Shown: positions 1-6,918 of the stretch, in pieces
How the letters are laid out: each line of letters starts with the position of its first letter
Numbering within the stretch: position 1 is the first letter of the stretch
Origin: a bacterium UBP9_UBA1432
GTDB lineage: Bacteria > Vulcanimicrobiota > Xenobia > Xenobiales > Xenobiaceae
Direction of reading: 5' to 3'
Assembly (NCBI GenBank): GCA_002329445.1
Contig: DCTU01000048.1
Location: 1 to 11,984 of the forward strand
Length of the DNA stretch: 11,984 nucleotides
Position numbers and translations under genes: made by a program
The notes under the pieces: model-generated
What the model was told of the DNA's origin: nothing
The model's input: the letters and a program-made list of their open reading frames with translations, nothing else
Databases searched by the model: none

Positions 1-192
1 CAGCGCCTTGGCCAGGGAGCCGAAGCAGACATCCTCGAGGTGGGCGTCCGGTCTCTCCACGAGGCCCTGGAGCCGGGCTCGAATCTCGTCGGACTCCAGG
101 CCACGCTCCCGGGCGTTGCGCACCAGGAACGAAGCCAGGCCCAGGATTTCTCCTGGAGGGATTCCCAGGTCGATCAGGTCACGGCGGGTCAC
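1..192 (-). CDS. N-terminal fragment of a possible RtcB-type RNA ligase (cut by window edge)
   Basis: This is an open frame of 64 codons that starts at GTG and runs off the left edge without a stop. The GTG overlaps the stop of the radical SAM gene (GTGA), and an AAGGA Shine-Dalgarno lies 8 nt upstream at 201-205, so the start is well supported. The visible part is helical and charged: it opens with RRDLIDLGIPPGEILGL, continues with an arginine/glutamate-rich helix, and reaches FGSLAKAL. From memory, N-terminal helical segments like this precede the catalytic domain in a subset of bacterial RtcB proteins (GTP- and Mn-dependent RNA ligases joining 3'-phosphate or 2',3'-cyclic phosphate to 5'-OH ends). 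No RtcB catalytic motif is inside the window, so the assignment is tentative. A tRNA nucleotidyltransferase/HD-type segment is an alternative reading of the DLIxLGxPPG stretch. The gene itself is well supported; the name is not. Confidence 0.55.
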   Translation of the reverse strand, partial: MTRRDLIDLGIPPGEILGLASFLVRNARERGLESDEIRARLQGLVERPDAHLEDVCFGSLAKAL

Positions 193-854
193 GAGGGCGG
201 TCCTTCGCCTGTCCGGTCGATCACGCCTGCCAGGGCCCCGGAGCCGTCCACCCCCGTGCACAGGATCTCTCCTGAGGGGGTGATCAGGAACTCGGCCTCG
301 GGCACCTCCAGCACGTCGGCCAAGGTGTAGCGTCCCGTGAGGAAGTGAAGGGTCTGGTTGGACGAGCCGCGCAGGCCGCCGGGCCGACGTCGGGAGCAAT
401 CGTAGGGACCGGCCACCAGCAGGTCGACGCAGGACAGCAGGGCCGGAGCCTGGCGAAGGGAGCAGACCTGCTCAAAGGTCCACCCGGTGAAGAGGATCAC
501 CGAAAGCCGGCTGCTGCGACGGACACGCTCCAGCAGGGCCAGAACGGCCGGAAGCTGCTCGAGAGGCTCGCCACCGCTCACGGTCAGCCCCTCCAGGGTG
601 GCAGCCAGGCCTTCGATCCGGCTCCAGACCTCCTCCACTCCCAGCATCAAGCCGCCTTCCGGAGGGTGGGTCGCGGGATTGCAGCACCCCGGACAGCCCC
701 GCGAGCAGCCCTGGACCCACAAGACCGCCCTCCGGCCCGGACCATTGGCCTGGCTCGAAGGCACGAAGCCGTGCACCCGCAACACGCGGCGAGCTCGGGC
801 TCGTCCGTCCTGGCTCGCCGCGCCGCGCGGCGCGGCAGGGGGGGGCGAACTCAT
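189..854 (-). CDS. NrdG-like radical SAM / 4Fe-4S single-cluster activating protein
   Basis: This is a 221-residue radical SAM protein. The cluster-binding motif is CSRGCPGC (C50, C54, C57), a CX3CX2C spacing preceded by WVQG as in the short activating enzymes of the NrdG/PflA group. The SAM-contacting GGE lies at 94-96 inside TVSGGEPLEQ, and a GSSNQ motif at about 163-167 is also typical of these short activases. Family members cleave SAM to a 5'-deoxyadenosyl radical that abstracts hydrogen, often from a glycine of a partner enzyme. The ATG at 854 overlaps the upstream AAA+ stop (ATGA), which favours it over the longer reading to 959. No clear Shine-Dalgarno precedes it, so translational coupling is likely. 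Residues 1-22 look disordered. No NrdD, pyruvate formate-lyase or other glycyl-radical protein is in the window, so its substrate is unknown and may be a component of this operon. Confidence 0.87.
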   Translation of the reverse strand: MSSPPPAAPRGAASQDGRARARRVLRVHGFVPSSQANGPGRRAVLWVQGCSRGCPGCCNPATHPPEGGLMLGVEEVWSRIEGLAATLEGLTVSGGEPLEQLPAVLALLERVRRSSRLSVILFTGWTFEQVCSLRQAPALLSCVDLLVAGPYDCSRRRPGGLRGSSNQTLHFLTGRYTLADVLEVPEAEFLITPSGEILCTGVDGSGALAGVIDRTGEGPPS

Positions 855-2446
855 GTCGACGAAGCGGTCCCGGCGGGAGGCTGCAGGGCCACCGCGTTCT
901 CCTGCCACCGCGAGGTCTCGGCATAGGAAGCTGACTGGGCCCTGCCCTCCACCAGCCACAGGCGCAGGGCCTGGATGGCCTCCACCTGGGACCTGGACAA
1001 CGGCACCTGGCGGGCCAGGGCCTGGAGGATGTCGTCCGTGGAGAAATCCCGGCCCGGAACCTCGCGGTCGTTGAAGGCCAGATACATGGCGTCGACCACG
1101 GCCTGCTCGATCTCGGCCCCCACATAGCCTGCCGAGGCCTCCGCCAGGGCCTCGAGGTCGTACATCTGCGGAGGGCGTCGGCGCTTCTCGAGGTGCACCT
1201 GGAAGATCTCGCGCCGCTCCAGGGCAGTCGGAAGATCCAGGAAGAAGACCTCGTCAAAGCGCCCCCTGCGCAGGAATTCGGGGGGCAGGGCCGCGATGTT
1301 GTTGGCCGTGCCGATGACGAAGACGGGCTTGCGTTTCTCCTGCATCCAGGTCAGGAAGCTCTGGAAGACGCGCTGGCTGGTGCCTCCGTCGCCGCCTCCG
1401 AAGGCGAAGCCCTTCTCCATCTCGTCGATCCAAAGGAGACAGGGCGAGATCGTCTCGACCAGGGCCAAGGCCCGTCGGGTGTTCTCTTCGGACTGCCCCA
1501 CCAGCCCTCCGAAGAGGGCTCCCATGTCCAGGCGGACCAGGGGCAGGTGCCACAGACCGGCCACCATCCGCGCCGTGAGGCTCTTGCCCGTGCCCGGGAT
1601 CCCGATCAGGGCGATCCCCTTGGGCGCGGGCAATCCATAGTCCCGAGCCTCCTGGGAGAAGGCCTTCTCGCGCTGACGGAGCCACTCCTTGAGCACCTCC
1701 AGCCCCCCCACGTCCGCCAGGGTCTCTTCCGGAGAGTAGAACTCCAAGGCCCCGGACTCGCGGACGATGGCCTTCTTCTCGGCCATGATCATGTCGATGC
1801 CCCGCTCGTCCAGACAGCCCGCCGGCTTCAGCACGCGGCCCAGTCCATCGCGCACCTCGGCCACGATGGCCTTGCCGAAGACGCGTCGAGCCTGGTTGGC
1901 GGACAGGCCCAGGGCGGCCTGGAGGATCTTCTCGCGCCCCAGGGGGGTCAGGTCCACCCGGATCTGCGAGCCGGCGACCAGGCGGTCCAGGATCTGCTCG
2001 AGCTGGGGGACCTCGGGAGGGGCCAGTTCCATCAGGAAAACCTCATCCTTGAGTTCTTCGGGGATCCGGGCCACAGGAGAACACACCACCAGGCTCTTGC
2101 GCGTGAGCTTCAGGCGGGAGACCAGGTTGCGCAACTGGCGGACGATCACCGGCTGACGGTCCAGGCAGAGGTGGAAGTCCTTCAGCAGGAAGACCGAATC
2201 CCGGGTCTCATCGGCCTTGTCGATGGCCTCCAGGGCGGTCTTGGGATCGCGGGCCTCGGGGCAGACGGGGGGCGGATTCGCCTCGGCAGAGAACCCTGCC
2301 GCCAGATCCCAGGTCAAGAGCGTGCGCCTCCCGGCCTCGCAGAGTTGCCGGAGCTCCTCCAGAAGGCGCCCCTCCTCGTGCGTGACCACCCAGATCATGG
2401 TGAAGCGGGCGCGCAGGAAGAGCTCCATCTCCTGTCTGAAGACCAT
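851..2446 (-). CDS. Ycf46-type AAA+ ATPase
   Basis: This 531-residue protein matches the Ycf46 AAA+ family of cyanobacteria and algal plastids along its length. The N-terminal part (about 1-235) starts with a short helix and WVVTHEEGRLLEELR, then LLTWDLAAGF and FLLKDFH, a divergent inactive P-loop-like domain. The linker holds EFYSPEETLADVGGLEVLK. The AAA+ core follows: Walker A GIPGTGKS at 282-289, Walker B LLWIDE at 337-342, sensor-1 TANN at 380-383 and an arginine-finger segment RRGRFD at 393-398. The lid ends near 480. The ATG at 2446 was chosen because a GGGAGG ribosome site lies 6 nt upstream; the open frame extends to 2653, but that part is arginine- and proline-rich and lacks family character. 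It follows the HEAT-like gene after a 121-nt gap and overlaps the radical SAM gene. Its role is not established: Ycf46 proteins are poorly characterised, and a remodelling function is inferred from the AAA+ fold. Confidence 0.93.
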   Translation of the reverse strand: MVFRQEMELFLRARFTMIWVVTHEEGRLLEELRQLCEAGRRTLLTWDLAAGFSAEANPPPVCPEARDPKTALEAIDKADETRDSVFLLKDFHLCLDRQPVIVRQLRNLVSRLKLTRKSLVVCSPVARIPEELKDEVFLMELAPPEVPQLEQILDRLVAGSQIRVDLTPLGREKILQAALGLSANQARRVFGKAIVAEVRDGLGRVLKPAGCLDERGIDMIMAEKKAIVRESGALEFYSPEETLADVGGLEVLKEWLRQREKAFSQEARDYGLPAPKGIALIGIPGTGKSLTARMVAGLWHLPLVRLDMGALFGGLVGQSEENTRRALALVETISPCLLWIDEMEKGFAFGGGDGGTSQRVFQSFLTWMQEKRKPVFVIGTANNIAALPPEFLRRGRFDEVFFLDLPTALERREIFQVHLEKRRRPPQMYDLEALAEASAGYVGAEIEQAVVDAMYLAFNDREVPGRDFSTDDILQALARQVPLSRSQVEAIQALRLWLVEGRAQSASYAETSRWQENAVALQPPAGTASST

Positions 2447-2567
2447 CGAAAACCTCCCGGTCCGATCGGGCGTCTGCCATCCGGCCTGCCGGAGCGGGCG
2501 TGGTGCCGGGCCCGACCGGCCCTGGAGTCTGGTTCGTGACGCCCCCGAGCAGGTCCTGGAGTGGAGA
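2447..2567 (-). other. 121-nt intergenic gap before the AAA+ gene
   Basis: This is the longest gap in the left block. It contains a weak 5-bp inverted repeat, GCCGG...CCGGC at 2505-2520, and the ribosome site of the next gene. I see no T-tract that would make the hairpin an intrinsic terminator and no recognisable -35/-10 pair. An internal promoter is possible but not supported by a visible motif. Confidence 0.4.
2453..2458 (-). promoter_or_regulatory. Ribosome binding site GGGAGG of the AAA+ gene
   Basis: On the minus strand GGGAGG stands 6 nt before the ATG at 2446. It is the strongest Shine-Dalgarno sequence in the left half and fixes the start of the Ycf46-like gene at 2446 rather than at the upstream end of the open frame (2653) or the later ATG at 2428. 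Confidence 0.75.
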
Positions 2568-4085
2568 TCAACCGTCGATCTCGAAGGCGTCCTCATCCAG
2601 AACCACGTGGGCACCCACCTCCAGCTCGATGTCGTGGGCCGTGTAATGGGCACAGACCGCCTCGAGAAGCAGAAGGCCGCCGGCGGCGCGGCGGTCGGGG
2701 AGCGCCTCCAGACCTTCCTGCAGGGCCTCCAGGCCCTCCCGCGTCAACTCACAGGGTTTTCCCCCCCAGACCCGATCCGCAGCGTAGACCGGGGCCACGC
2801 GTCCCAGCCACAGCGAGGCGCCCTCATGGAGGGTCTCCACCCGCCCCCCCAGGGCCGCGGCCACGAACCGCACGGGCCAATGCGGGCTGCTGCCGGCCAC
2901 CTCCAGGTCGGCAGGTTGCAGGCTCTGGCGCTGCAGAAGCCCTCCCAGGGCCAGGACCTGATCCGCCGGGCATGTGGGGCGCGCCAGAGCTCGGCGCAGC
3001 TCCTCGTCGGAGCGCCCGGCCTGCTCGGGTGCTTCCCCGCCAGCCAGCCAGCCTTCCAGGACAGGCCCCAGGGGGAGTCGGCCGACGCTCCCTTCGGGAA
3101 CCCCACCGATCTCGGCGACACGGCCCGACAGTTCCTTCAGGAGACGGGCCCGGTCGGGGTCTTGCGGCTGGTAGCGACCGGCCACCATCGCCTGGACCGC
3201 ACGCGCGATGTGGCGCGCGGGAAGAACCCAGAGGAAACGGAACAGGGCATCCCAGTTCCGGTTGCGGGCGTTGACCCGCACCAGGAGATCCGCATCCGCC
3301 TCGCTCAGGTCGCCCAGGGTCTTCTCCCGCCGGGGCACGACGAAGAGCCCGTTCATCCGGACATTGCCGCTGTGCACGATGGCCTCGCGCAGGCGGGCCT
3401 GCAGATCAGGCGGGGCGGCCTGGAACTCGGGGCGCAGCACCTGGAACTCGTGGTCGGCTCCCAGGTAGTCGTCCATGCGCCCGACCAGGACCAGGTACAT
3501 GAAGGTCCGCCCCTCCAGGGAGTGCTGATGGCCGGCCTCCTCGATCAGGCGGACCAGGGGCTCGCCGCCCTTCCCGGCCAGGACAAGGTCGATCATCCCA
3601 TCGATGGCACCCGGCCGGGTCAAGCCCCGCAGGACCTGCTCCGCCCGGGAGCGGATCACCGGGTCCCGGTCCTCCAGGGCAACCACCAGCGCGGGAACCT
3701 CCGCTCCGTCCGAGCCTGCCATCTCCTCCAGGCGGGCCGCTGCCAGGCAGGACAGAACCCGCAGGTCCATGGGCTCCCGGGCCGTGTAGCCGCAGGACTC
3801 GAGGATCCGGGCCAGCCTGGGCTCCCGACCTCGGGACCAGAGCCCGCACAGGGCATCCACGGCAACCGGGGAGGGAAGCTCCCGCAGGATCGCCTCGGCC
3901 CGGGCCGCCAGGTCGGGATGGGGAGAGTCCAGGGCCTGCACCAGGGGGAAGACAACGTCCGGAAGGCCCGAATGTTTCTCCAGGGCCCGCAGGCCCAGCC
4001 AGCCCAGAAGCTTCCCCACGAGGGGACGAGTCGAACCGGTCCACCGAGCCCACCTGGCCAGGTCCTCCCGAGTCGGCAGCGACAC
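2568..4085 (-). CDS. HEAT-like repeat protein of unknown function
   Basis: This is a protein of 505 residues if the GTG at 4085 is used. That GTG has GGGGAG 8 nt upstream. A GTG at 4151, which would overlap the SUMF1-like stop (GTGA), adds 22 proline-, glycine- and arginine-rich residues and lacks a good ribosome site, so I prefer 4085 without being certain. Residues from about 40 to 190 show HEAT-like helical pairs, for example PLVQALDSPHPDLAARAEAI and ALVVALEDRDPVIRSRAEQV, with the aspartate/arginine pattern of such repeats. A middle segment (about 200-270) with LVGRMDDYLGADHEF recalls a stretch I associate with large HEAT/WD40 bacterial proteins. The C-terminal half is helical and leucine-rich with no motif I recognise. 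There are no signal peptide or membrane segments, so it is probably cytoplasmic. A scaffold role for the Hsp70 or AAA+ partner is inferred from the fold and position. Confidence 0.82.
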   Translation of the reverse strand: MSLPTREDLARWARWTGSTRPLVGKLLGWLGLRALEKHSGLPDVVFPLVQALDSPHPDLAARAEAILRELPSPVAVDALCGLWSRGREPRLARILESCGYTAREPMDLRVLSCLAAARLEEMAGSDGAEVPALVVALEDRDPVIRSRAEQVLRGLTRPGAIDGMIDLVLAGKGGEPLVRLIEEAGHQHSLEGRTFMYLVLVGRMDDYLGADHEFQVLRPEFQAAPPDLQARLREAIVHSGNVRMNGLFVVPRREKTLGDLSEADADLLVRVNARNRNWDALFRFLWVLPARHIARAVQAMVAGRYQPQDPDRARLLKELSGRVAEIGGVPEGSVGRLPLGPVLEGWLAGGEAPEQAGRSDEELRRALARPTCPADQVLALGGLLQRQSLQPADLEVAGSSPHWPVRFVAAALGGRVETLHEGASLWLGRVAPVYAADRVWGGKPCELTREGLEALQEGLEALPDRRAAGGLLLLEAVCAHYTAHDIELEVGAHVVLDEDAFEIDG

Positions 4086-4093
4086 TTCAGGCT

Positions 4094-4099
4094 CTCCCC
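4094..4099 (-). promoter_or_regulatory. Probable ribosome binding site GGGGAG of the HEAT-like gene
   Basis: GGGGAG lies 8 nt upstream of the GTG at 4085 on the minus strand, inside a short stretch that would be coding if the upstream GTG at 4151 were used. It is the main reason for choosing the shorter protein, although GC-rich sequence makes a chance purine run possible. Confidence 0.45.
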
Positions 4100-4147
4100 G
4101 CCCCGGGCCTGTCCTCCCTGGCGAAGTCTGACGAGATGGCCCCCATC

Positions 4148-5065
4148 TCACAGATCCCGGGCCAGACGAAAGCCGAAATCGTAGGGCCGATTGACGAGCG
4201 GCGGCCCGTCCCGTTCGAATCGGCGCCGGGTGCAGGAGAAGGAGTCCGGGGACTCGTCCCTCCAGGAACCTCCCCGCACGACGCGATTCGGATTGGCCGG
4301 CGGCACCAGGACTCCCCGCCGATAACGTGCATAAGCACCGACATCATAGCCGTCTGCACACCACTCCAGCACGTTGCCCGCCATCTGATAGTGCCCCCAG
4401 GGGCTGCAACCGGAGGGGTGGGCCCAGACCGGACAAGTCATGGGGGCCTCTGGAGAACGCGCCGAATCCTTCGCATACTGGCCCAGATGGCGACAGCGGG
4501 ATGGATCCCAGTCGTTCCCCCAGGGATGGCGGCGGCCATCGACCCCTCGCGCCGCCTTCTCCCACTCCAGTTCGGAAGGCAGCCGCAGGCCAGCCCAGCG
4601 GGCATAGGCCTCGGCGCCGGGACAGGAGACCTGCATCACGGGGTGATCGCCCAGGCCTTCCCGGGCCGCGTATCCCTCTTCGGTGCGCTGAACCAGGCAG
4701 TCCCGGTCCATGAGGATCCAGCGGTCCAGGTCTGCCTTCTCGGGTTGGACGACCTCGAGGAAGCGAGCATACTGGGCGTTGGTCACGGGGTGCAAGGCCA
4801 GGTAGTAGGCCGGCAGGTGGACCGGAAAGGGTTCGCCGCAGCCCTCGTCGCGCCCCTCTCCCCCGGCCAGGAAGACGCCCTCCGGGACCAGCAGCAGCAA
4901 GGTTCCATCTTGCGAATTCTCCAACAGGGCACGACCTGCCCGGAGGGCGGCGCGCTCCAGCGGCTCGCAGGTCCAGTCCTCAGGCCAGAGGCCAGCCAGG
5001 GACAGGAGACCCTCGAAGAAGGCTCGGGTCCCAGGCGGGATGGACGACAGCGGGGTGGGACTCAT
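4148..5065 (-). CDS. SUMF1/formylglycine-enzyme-fold protein, catalytic cysteine pair missing
   Basis: This 305-residue protein has an FGE-sulfatase (SUMF1/EgtB/PvdO) domain from about residue 60 to the end. Visible family signatures are HPVTNAQYARFL (92-103), LRLPSELEWEKAARG (160-174), AGNVLEW (229-235), RVVRGGSW (261-268) and the terminal GFRLARDL. The N-terminal 55 residues match nothing I know. In aerobic formylglycine-generating enzymes the segment after GGS(Y/W) carries two copper-binding cysteines five residues apart. Here it reads GGSWRDESPDSFSC, so the first cysteine is absent and only one later cysteine remains, as in many homologues that do not oxidise sulfatases. The ATG at 5065 overlaps the Hsp70 stop (ATGA), favouring it over the longer frame to 5134. 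No sulfatase lies nearby. Likely roles are ligand or protein binding, or a different iron-dependent reaction. Fold assignment is firm; function is open. Confidence 0.9.
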   Translation of the reverse strand: MSPTPLSSIPPGTRAFFEGLLSLAGLWPEDWTCEPLERAALRAGRALLENSQDGTLLLLVPEGVFLAGGEGRDEGCGEPFPVHLPAYYLALHPVTNAQYARFLEVVQPEKADLDRWILMDRDCLVQRTEEGYAAREGLGDHPVMQVSCPGAEAYARWAGLRLPSELEWEKAARGVDGRRHPWGNDWDPSRCRHLGQYAKDSARSPEAPMTCPVWAHPSGCSPWGHYQMAGNVLEWCADGYDVGAYARYRRGVLVPPANPNRVVRGGSWRDESPDSFSCTRRRFERDGPPLVNRPYDFGFRLARDL

Positions 5066-6642
5066 CGCAGCTTGACCAGCGGAGCGTCGCGCATCAGGGT
5101 CTTTCCCGAGAGCAGGTCGCGCACCGTCACGCACAGGCGCTTCTCGCGATCGATCGAGAAGCGGGCTTCAAAGCGGGGCTCGCCCCGGGCCGCCGGCGGG
5201 TCGGCATGGATGAAGGTCGTCGAGCCGATCGGCCGGGAGCGGAAGTCCTCGACGTCCTCCCGTGGACTGTAGCGCGCGGAACCGTTCTCGGTGAAGACCA
5301 GCTCGAAGCCCCCCCCTCCGCACGAGGCCGCCTCCGGCCGGGCCACCTCGTAGACCTGGAGGCCCAGCCGGGTCTGGTCGGGGTGGCTGGCCTTGATGGT
5401 CAGGACCAGCGGTTCCTCGGGGCGGTCGGGCCGTGAGATCGAGCAGGGATAGGGTGTCCCCGCCGGCACGATGGTCCGGAGCACATAGTCTCCACGGGAC
5501 CGGTCGTAGGGGCGCAGCGCGTACTCGTGCCGGATGCGGTCGTCGAAACCGGCCCCGGATGCGTAGGCCGCAGCCCCCAGGGCCACCGCGTCGAAGGGTC
5601 GGTCGAATCGGACGATCTCCCCGTAGCGCGTGCGCAGCAGCCGGCGAACCGAAGGAATGAAGCTGGAGCCTCCGATCATCAGGCAGGCCCGCAGGTCCCC
5701 GCGACGATACCCGTGCTCGGTGGCCTGGGACTCCGCCAGTTCCAGGACCGAGTTGAGCTTGGAGAAGAGGCCGTTCTCTTCCAGCAGATCGTCCAGGGCC
5801 GTGCGGGTGAAGGGCAGCCTGAGCTCCTCTCCGGAGGCCGGATCATCCAGGTGGAACTCCTCGGTCTCGCCTTCGCTGAGCGCCATCTTGACCCGCTCGG
5901 CCTCCCACAGGAGCTGATTGCCTGCCCCGCGTCCCTGCGCTCGCCCGCCCAGGGCCAGGGCATGCCGGACGATCCAACCATCGATGGTGGCGCCGCCCAC
6001 CTGGGCTCCGGCCTTCCCCAAGACCCGGCAACGCAGCCTCGCGGCATCCGGCTCGACCCGGACCACCGTGGCGTCGGCCGTCCCGCCCCCGAAATCGAAG
6101 ACCATGAAGGCCTCGCCGGGACGGATGCCTCCTCCGTATCCCAGCGCGGCTGCCGAGGGTTCGTCCAGGAAGAGCGGACGGGCCACCCCGGCCGAGCGCA
6201 CCACCTCGTCCAGCCAGTCCTGGTAATGCTCGAAGGCCTCTACGGGAACGGTGAAGGCAACCTCCTCGGAGGAGATGTCCACCAGGCCGCCCGCCGCCGC
6301 CAGGACCTGGCGAAGGAAGTCCGCGCCGGCCTGGAAGTAGTCCACCCGGCGCCCCGCCAGCGCCCGGGGCAGCCTCATCCCCTGCCCCAGATAGTGCTTC
6401 ATCCAGCAGAAGGTGGCGGGATGGGCCCGCAGATCCGCGGGTGCCAGGACCTGGCGCCCAACTCTGACGCGCTCTCCCTCATAATGGATCAGGGAGGGGA
6501 CCTGGTGGAACTCGCGGCCCTGCCAGGAACCGGTCAGGGCCAGCGCACCCAGAGGGGGCGTGTGGCCACTCTCGAGCTCCGCGTCCCACAGAGCGACCAC
6601 GGTGTTGCAGGTGCCGAAGTCGACGGCGAGTCGGCCGGACAC
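5062..6642 (-). CDS. Hsp70/DnaK-type ATPase with shortened C-terminus
   Basis: This 526-residue protein has a complete Hsp70/actin ATPase domain: phosphate-1 loop VDFGTCNTVVAL (7-18), LDEPSAAALGYG (159-170), phosphate-2 loop FDFGGGTADATVV (182-194) and adenosine loop LMIGGSSFIPSVRRLL (321-336). Canonical DnaK has about 630-640 residues with a substrate-binding beta domain, an alpha lid and a C-terminal EEVD-like or acidic tail. Here about 150 residues follow the ATPase core, enough for a diverged beta domain (for example APLVKLR at the end) but not for the lid. The start is GTG at 6642, one nucleotide after the stop of the DUF2997 gene, so coupling is likely; the ribosome site is weak. No dnaJ or grpE gene accompanies it. 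It probably acts in the cytoplasm as a dedicated chaperone for the neighbouring proteins, which is inference from the operon. Confidence 0.92.
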   Translation of the reverse strand: MSGRLAVDFGTCNTVVALWDAELESGHTPPLGALALTGSWQGREFHQVPSLIHYEGERVRVGRQVLAPADLRAHPATFCWMKHYLGQGMRLPRALAGRRVDYFQAGADFLRQVLAAAGGLVDISSEEVAFTVPVEAFEHYQDWLDEVVRSAGVARPLFLDEPSAAALGYGGGIRPGEAFMVFDFGGGTADATVVRVEPDAARLRCRVLGKAGAQVGGATIDGWIVRHALALGGRAQGRGAGNQLLWEAERVKMALSEGETEEFHLDDPASGEELRLPFTRTALDDLLEENGLFSKLNSVLELAESQATEHGYRRGDLRACLMIGGSSFIPSVRRLLRTRYGEIVRFDRPFDAVALGAAAYASGAGFDDRIRHEYALRPYDRSRGDYVLRTIVPAGTPYPCSISRPDRPEEPLVLTIKASHPDQTRLGLQVYEVARPEAASCGGGGFELVFTENGSARYSPREDVEDFRSRPIGSTTFIHADPPAARGEPRFEARFSIDREKRLCVTVRDLLSGKTLMRDAPLVKLR

Positions 6643-6643
6643 G

Positions 6644-6856
6644 TCACCACCCCGGGCGGAGGTCCTGGGAGGCCTGGTCGGCCAGATCCACGTCCTCCTC
6701 GTGCTCTGCGGAGAGTTCGCGCAGAAGGACCTGCCCCCCCAACTGCTCTTCCACCGCCTGGGTGAGAGCCAGGCAACCCGGCCCCTTCACCCCACGCACC
6801 GAGATCTGGACGGCTCCGTCCGCTGCGATGTCGACCTGGACCTCCTGGATCTCCAC
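6644..6856 (-). CDS. DUF2997 family small protein
   Basis: This is a 70-residue protein. The first 43 residues, from VEIQEVQVDIAADG through VRGVKGPGCLALTQAVEEQL, match the DUF2997 pattern: a beta hairpin with an IxxDGxVxxxVxGxKGxxC core, then a helix. The last 27 residues are acidic (AEHEEDVDLAD) and less conserved. It starts with GTG, and AAGGAG 6 nt upstream supports the choice. DUF2997 proteins are known to me mainly beside DUF1257/Ycf35 in cyanobacteria and related neighbourhoods, exactly as seen here, where DUF1257 lies 62 nt upstream. The conserved cysteine after KGPG (Cys28) could bind a metal, a cluster or a modification, but nothing in the sequence proves this. The function is unknown. 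The start of the Hsp70 gene follows one nucleotide after its stop. Confidence 0.83.
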   Translation of the reverse strand: MEIQEVQVDIAADGAVQISVRGVKGPGCLALTQAVEEQLGGQVLLRELSAEHEEDVDLADQASQDLRPGW

Positions 6857-6862
6857 GTGTGT

Positions 6863-6868
6863 CTCCTT
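6863..6868 (-). promoter_or_regulatory. Ribosome binding site AAGGAG of the DUF2997 gene
   Basis: AAGGAG lies 6 nt upstream of the GTG at 6856 on the minus strand. This near-ideal site decides the unusual GTG start of the DUF2997 gene and shows that it is translated independently of the DUF1257 gene 62 nt before it. Confidence 0.75.
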
Positions 6869-6882
6869 CCCAGCATTGCAGG

Positions 6883-6899
6883 CCGGTCCGACCGACCGG
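6883..6899 (-). repeat. Perfect 6-bp hairpin between the DUF1257 and DUF2997 genes
   Basis: CCGGTC and GACCGG form a perfect inverted repeat with a 5-nt loop inside the 62-nt gap. It ends about 15 nt before the DUF2997 ribosome site. There is no T-run after it on the minus strand, so it is not a typical terminator. It might stabilise or process the mRNA between the two genes, or be a chance feature of GC-rich DNA. Confidence 0.35.
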
Positions 6900-6918
6900 A
6901 GGGAACACCTCTTCCAAA

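Noticed and set aside
189..854. Straight naming as nrdG
   Set aside because: Motifs fit the group, but there is no nrdD neighbour and the operon context is different.
2505..2520. Inverted repeat as a transcription terminator
   Set aside because: The stem is only 5 bp and no T-tract follows it on the minus strand.
2217..4184. Long plus-strand open frame of 655 codons
   Set aside because: It lies opposite the HEAT-like and AAA+ genes, its product is rich in Gln, Gly, Pro and Arg with no domain, and high-GC codon bias readily leaves such antisense frames open.
4148..5065. Functional formylglycine-generating enzyme for sulfatases
   Set aside because: The cysteine pair needed for copper binding is missing after RGGSW and no sulfatase gene is in the window.
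5527..6765. Plus-strand open frame of 412 codons
   Set aside because: It is antisense to the Hsp70 gene, whose motifs are unmistakable. The plus-strand translation shows no recognisable fold or ribosome site.
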